64,000 nucleotides of DNA, taken from assembly GCF_019733355.1 (NCBI RefSeq), contig NZ_JAIHLQ010000023.1, forward strand, positions 1-64,000, given 5' to 3'. Of this stretch, positions 61,983-64,000 are shown piece by piece. Each line of letters starts with the position of its first letter. Position 1 is the first letter of the stretch. The translations under genes and the position numbers were made by a program. The notes under the pieces were generated by a model. That model did not search any database. It worked only from the letters and a program-made list of their open reading frames with translations, and was not told the origin of the DNA. The DNA comes from Pseudomonas baetica (GTDB lineage Bacteria; Pseudomonadota; Gammaproteobacteria; Pseudomonadales; Pseudomonadaceae).

Positions 61983-62669
61983 ATGTCCACGATAGCAGAC
62001 AACATCCAACTGGTTGGTTCGCGCATCCAGGCAGCGGTAAAAGCTGCAAAGCGCGATGAAAACAGCGTCCAACTGCTGGCGGTAAGCAAAACCAAACCCG
62101 CCCAAGCCCTGCGCGAAGCGCATGCCGCCGGCCTGCGTGACTTTGGCGAGAACTACCTGCAGGAAGCCTTGGGCAAACAGCTCGAACTGGCCGACCTGCC
62201 CTTGATCTGGCACTTCATCGGCCCCATTCAATCGAACAAGACTCGCGCCATCGCCGAGCATTTCGACTGGGTGCACTCCGTGGATCGCCTGAAAATCGCC
62301 CAACGCCTGTCCGAGCAGCGCCCGGCCGACCTGCCGCCGCTGAACATCTGCATTCAGGTCAACGTCAGCGGTGAAGCCAGCAAGTCAGGCTGCACCCCGG
62401 CCGATCTGCCGGCGCTGGCCAATGCCATCAGCGCCTTGCCGCGCCTGAAACTGCGCGGACTGATGGCCATTCCCGAGCCGACCGAAGATCGCGCCGAACA
62501 GGACGCCGCTTTTGCGGCTGTGCAACGTTTGCAGGAAAGCCTGAATCTGCCGCTCGACACACTTTCGATGGGCATGAGCCACGACCTCGAGTCGGCTATC
62601 GCCCAAGGCGCCACCTGGGTTCGTATCGGTACGGCCCTGTTTGGCGCCCGAGACTATTCCCAATCCTGA
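61983..62669 (+). CDS. yggS: PLP homeostasis protein YggS/PLPBP
   Basis: A 228-residue PLP-binding TIM barrel of the YggS/PROSC family. The PLP lysine lies in LLAVSKTKP, WHFIGPIQSNK is the conserved second strand, and LSMGMSHDLESAIAQGATWVRIGTALFG holds the phosphate-binding loop. It has no known enzymatic activity but buffers free PLP. ATG at 61983 is preferred to the overlapping TTG at 61980. It is followed by proC. Confidence 0.95.
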   Translation: MSTIADNIQLVGSRIQAAVKAAKRDENSVQLLAVSKTKPAQALREAHAAGLRDFGENYLQEALGKQLELADLPLIWHFIGPIQSNKTRAIAEHFDWVHSVDRLKIAQRLSEQRPADLPPLNICIQVNVSGEASKSGCTPADLPALANAISALPRLKLRGLMAIPEPTEDRAEQDAAFAAVQRLQESLNLPLDTLSMGMSHDLESAIAQGATWVRIGTALFGARDYSQS

Positions 62670-62692
62670 ACATTTCCAGATAAGGACCTGAC

Positions 62693-63511
62693 ATGAGCAA
62701 CACACGCATTGCCTTTATCGGTGCCGGCAACATGGCCGCCAGCCTCATCGGCGGCCTGCGGGCCAAGGGTCTGGAAGCCGCGCACATCCGCGCCAGCGAT
62801 CCGGGTGAAGAAACCCGCGCCAAGGTCAGCGCCGCGCATGGCATCGAAACGTTTGCCGATAACGCTCAAGCCATCGACGGCGTCGACGTCATCGTTCTCG
62901 CGGTCAAGCCACAGGCAATGAAAGCGGTGTGCGAAGCCATCCGCCCGAGCCTGAAACCCAATCAGCTGGTGGTTTCGATTGCTGCCGGCATCACTTGCGC
63001 GAGCATGACCGCTTGGCTCGGCGAGCAGCCGATCGTGCGCTGCATGCCGAACACTCCGGCGCTGTTGCGTCAGGGCGTCAGCGGTTTGTACGCCACCCAC
63101 GAAGTGACCGCCGAGCAGCGCCAGCAAGCCGAAGAGCTGCTGTCCGCCGTCGGCATCGCGCTGTGGCTGAACGAAGAACAGCAACTGGATGCGGTCACTG
63201 CGGTGTCCGGTTCCGGCCCGGCGTATTTCTTCCTGCTGATCGAAGCGATGACCGCCGCAGGCGTCAAACTCGGCCTGCCAAAAGAAACCGCTGAACAACT
63301 GACCCTGAAAACCGCCCTCGGCGCCGCGCACATGGCCGCTTCCAGCGACGTTGATGCCGCCGAACTGCGCCGCCGCGTGACGTCGCCGGCCGGCACTACT
63401 GAAGCTGCAATCAAATCGTTCCAGGCCGGTGGTTTCGAAGCCCTGGTTGAAAAAGCACTCGGCGCCGCCGCGCACCGCTCGGCCGAAATGGCCGAACAAC
63501 TGGGCAAATAA
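62693..63511 (+). CDS. proC: Pyrroline-5-carboxylate reductase
   Basis: Makes proline from pyrroline-5-carboxylate with NAD(P)H. The 272-residue protein has the Rossmann motif IGAGNMAASLIGGL at ~7-20, VLAVKPQAM, the MPNTPALLRQG loop and SGSGPAYFFLLIEAM, the P5CR signature. It lies 23 bases after yggS and is followed by yggT, a conserved trio. Confidence 0.97.
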   Translation: MSNTRIAFIGAGNMAASLIGGLRAKGLEAAHIRASDPGEETRAKVSAAHGIETFADNAQAIDGVDVIVLAVKPQAMKAVCEAIRPSLKPNQLVVSIAAGITCASMTAWLGEQPIVRCMPNTPALLRQGVSGLYATHEVTAEQRQQAEELLSAVGIALWLNEEQQLDAVTAVSGSGPAYFFLLIEAMTAAGVKLGLPKETAEQLTLKTALGAAHMAASSDVDAAELRRRVTSPAGTTEAAIKSFQAGGFEALVEKALGAAAHRSAEMAEQLGK

Positions 63512-63521
63512 GGAGCCTTAC

Positions 63522-64000
63522 ATGATTGGATTGAACACCGCAGCGGTTTACGTGCTGCAAACCCTCGGCAGCCTGTACCTGCTGATCGTACTGCTGCGCT
63601 TCGTCCTGCAACTGGTGCGGGCGAACTTCTACAACCCTCTCTGCCAGTTCATCGTCAAAGCGACTCAGCCGCTGCTCAAGCCACTGCGTCGGATCATCCC
63701 GAGCCTGTTCGGCCTCGACATGTCGTCGCTGGTGCTGGCGATCCTCGTGCAACTGGCGCTGATGGCGCTGACCCTGCTGCTGACTTACGGCACCACCGGT
63801 AACCCGCTGCAACTGTTTATCTGGTCGATCATTGGCGTGACCGCGCTGTTCCTGAAGATCTTCTTCTTCGCCCTGATCATCAGTGTGATCCTGTCGTGGG
63901 TCGCTCCGGGCAGCCACAATCCGGGGGCCGAACTGGTCAATCAGATTTGCGAACCGGCCCTGGCGCCGTTCCGTCGCTTCCTGCCGAACCTGGGCGGTCT
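63522..64000 (+). CDS. yggT: YggT-family membrane protein (truncated by the window end)
   Basis: The reading frame opens at ATG 63522, ten bases after proC, and runs to the right edge without a stop. The visible ~159 residues start MIGLNTAAVYVLQTLGSLYLLIVLLRFVLQ and contain YNPLCQFIVKATQPLLKPLRRIIPS, the YggT signature, then a second hydrophobic pair and SWVAPGSHNPGAELVNQICEPALAPFRRFLPNLGG, a repeat of the same motif. It is a small membrane protein linked in E. coli to osmotic shock; the function is unclear. Confidence 0.92.
   Translation, partial: MIGLNTAAVYVLQTLGSLYLLIVLLRFVLQLVRANFYNPLCQFIVKATQPLLKPLRRIIPSLFGLDMSSLVLAILVQLALMALTLLLTYGTTGNPLQLFIWSIIGVTALFLKIFFFALIISVILSWVAPGSHNPGAELVNQICEPALAPFRRFLPNLGG

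Overview
The window reads as chromosomal DNA of a fluorescent Pseudomonas (P. fluorescens group). It is GC-rich, densely coded, and studded with the short TGTGGGAGCGGGCTTGCTCG-type palindromic repeats typical of that group. From memory, the gene order follows P. aeruginosa PAO1: yggT-proC-yggS/pilT-pyrCBR-ruvX-yqgE-tonB3-gshB-pilGHIJ-chpAC, then mdc, rsmE-bioA, a monoamine-oxidase-like gene, yceI, rhlE, metF, ahcY, and a second block metK, tktA, epd, pgk, fba. No rRNA, tRNA, CRISPR array, prophage or insertion sequence was recognised.

Region 1 (1-1.72 kb) is an AT-richer accessory strip abutting the 3' end of fba. It holds a thioredoxin paralogue and a lone Ig-like domain protein. Each sits behind a near-identical 44-bp leader carrying a CTG-N10-CAG palindrome and ends in a hairpin terminator. 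Beyond each of three successive terminators lies a copy of the fba 3' end: the functional one, an 88%-identical remnant, and a more decayed remnant. I read this as serial insertion of single-gene cassettes at the fba 3' end. It is the most unusual structure in the window.

Region 2 (1.7-8.1 kb, minus strand) is the central-carbon set tktA-epd-pgk-[lipoprotein]-[MliC-like lipoprotein]-fba. Region 3 (8.3-17.6 kb) holds the SAM-cycle regulator sahR with metK, then ligB, a DUF1090 protein, a cytochrome c556-like lipoprotein, mltA, a MAPEG protein, a DMT transporter and a CPA1 antiporter. Region 4 (17.7-20.4 kb) is a small accessory islet of amidase, VOC protein and LysR regulator.

Region 5 (20.4-33.8 kb) has an FNT-family channel, a thioesterase, ahcY under an SAH riboswitch, metF, an orphan solute-binding protein, rhlE, the yceI/cytochrome b561 pair, a flavin amine oxidase with a histone-H1-like tail, bioA and rsmE. 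ahcY, metF and metK rebuild methionine and SAM. SAH appears to be sensed twice, by the riboswitch at ahcY and by the ArsR-type regulator at metK.

Region 6 (33.9-42.9 kb) holds trhA and a complete malonate decarboxylase system: mdcABCDEGH, the transporter pair mdcLM and the regulator mdcR. Region 7 (43.1-53.1 kb) is the Pil-Chp chemosensory operon pilGHIJ-chpA-chpC, lacking pilK and chpB. Region 8 (53.3-64 kb) holds gshB, tonB3, yqgE-ruvX, pyrR-pyrB-pyrC' (with an apparently dead dihydroorotase), a double-TM2 protein, an NlpC/P60 hydrolase, pilT, yggS-proC and the start of yggT, which runs off the right edge.
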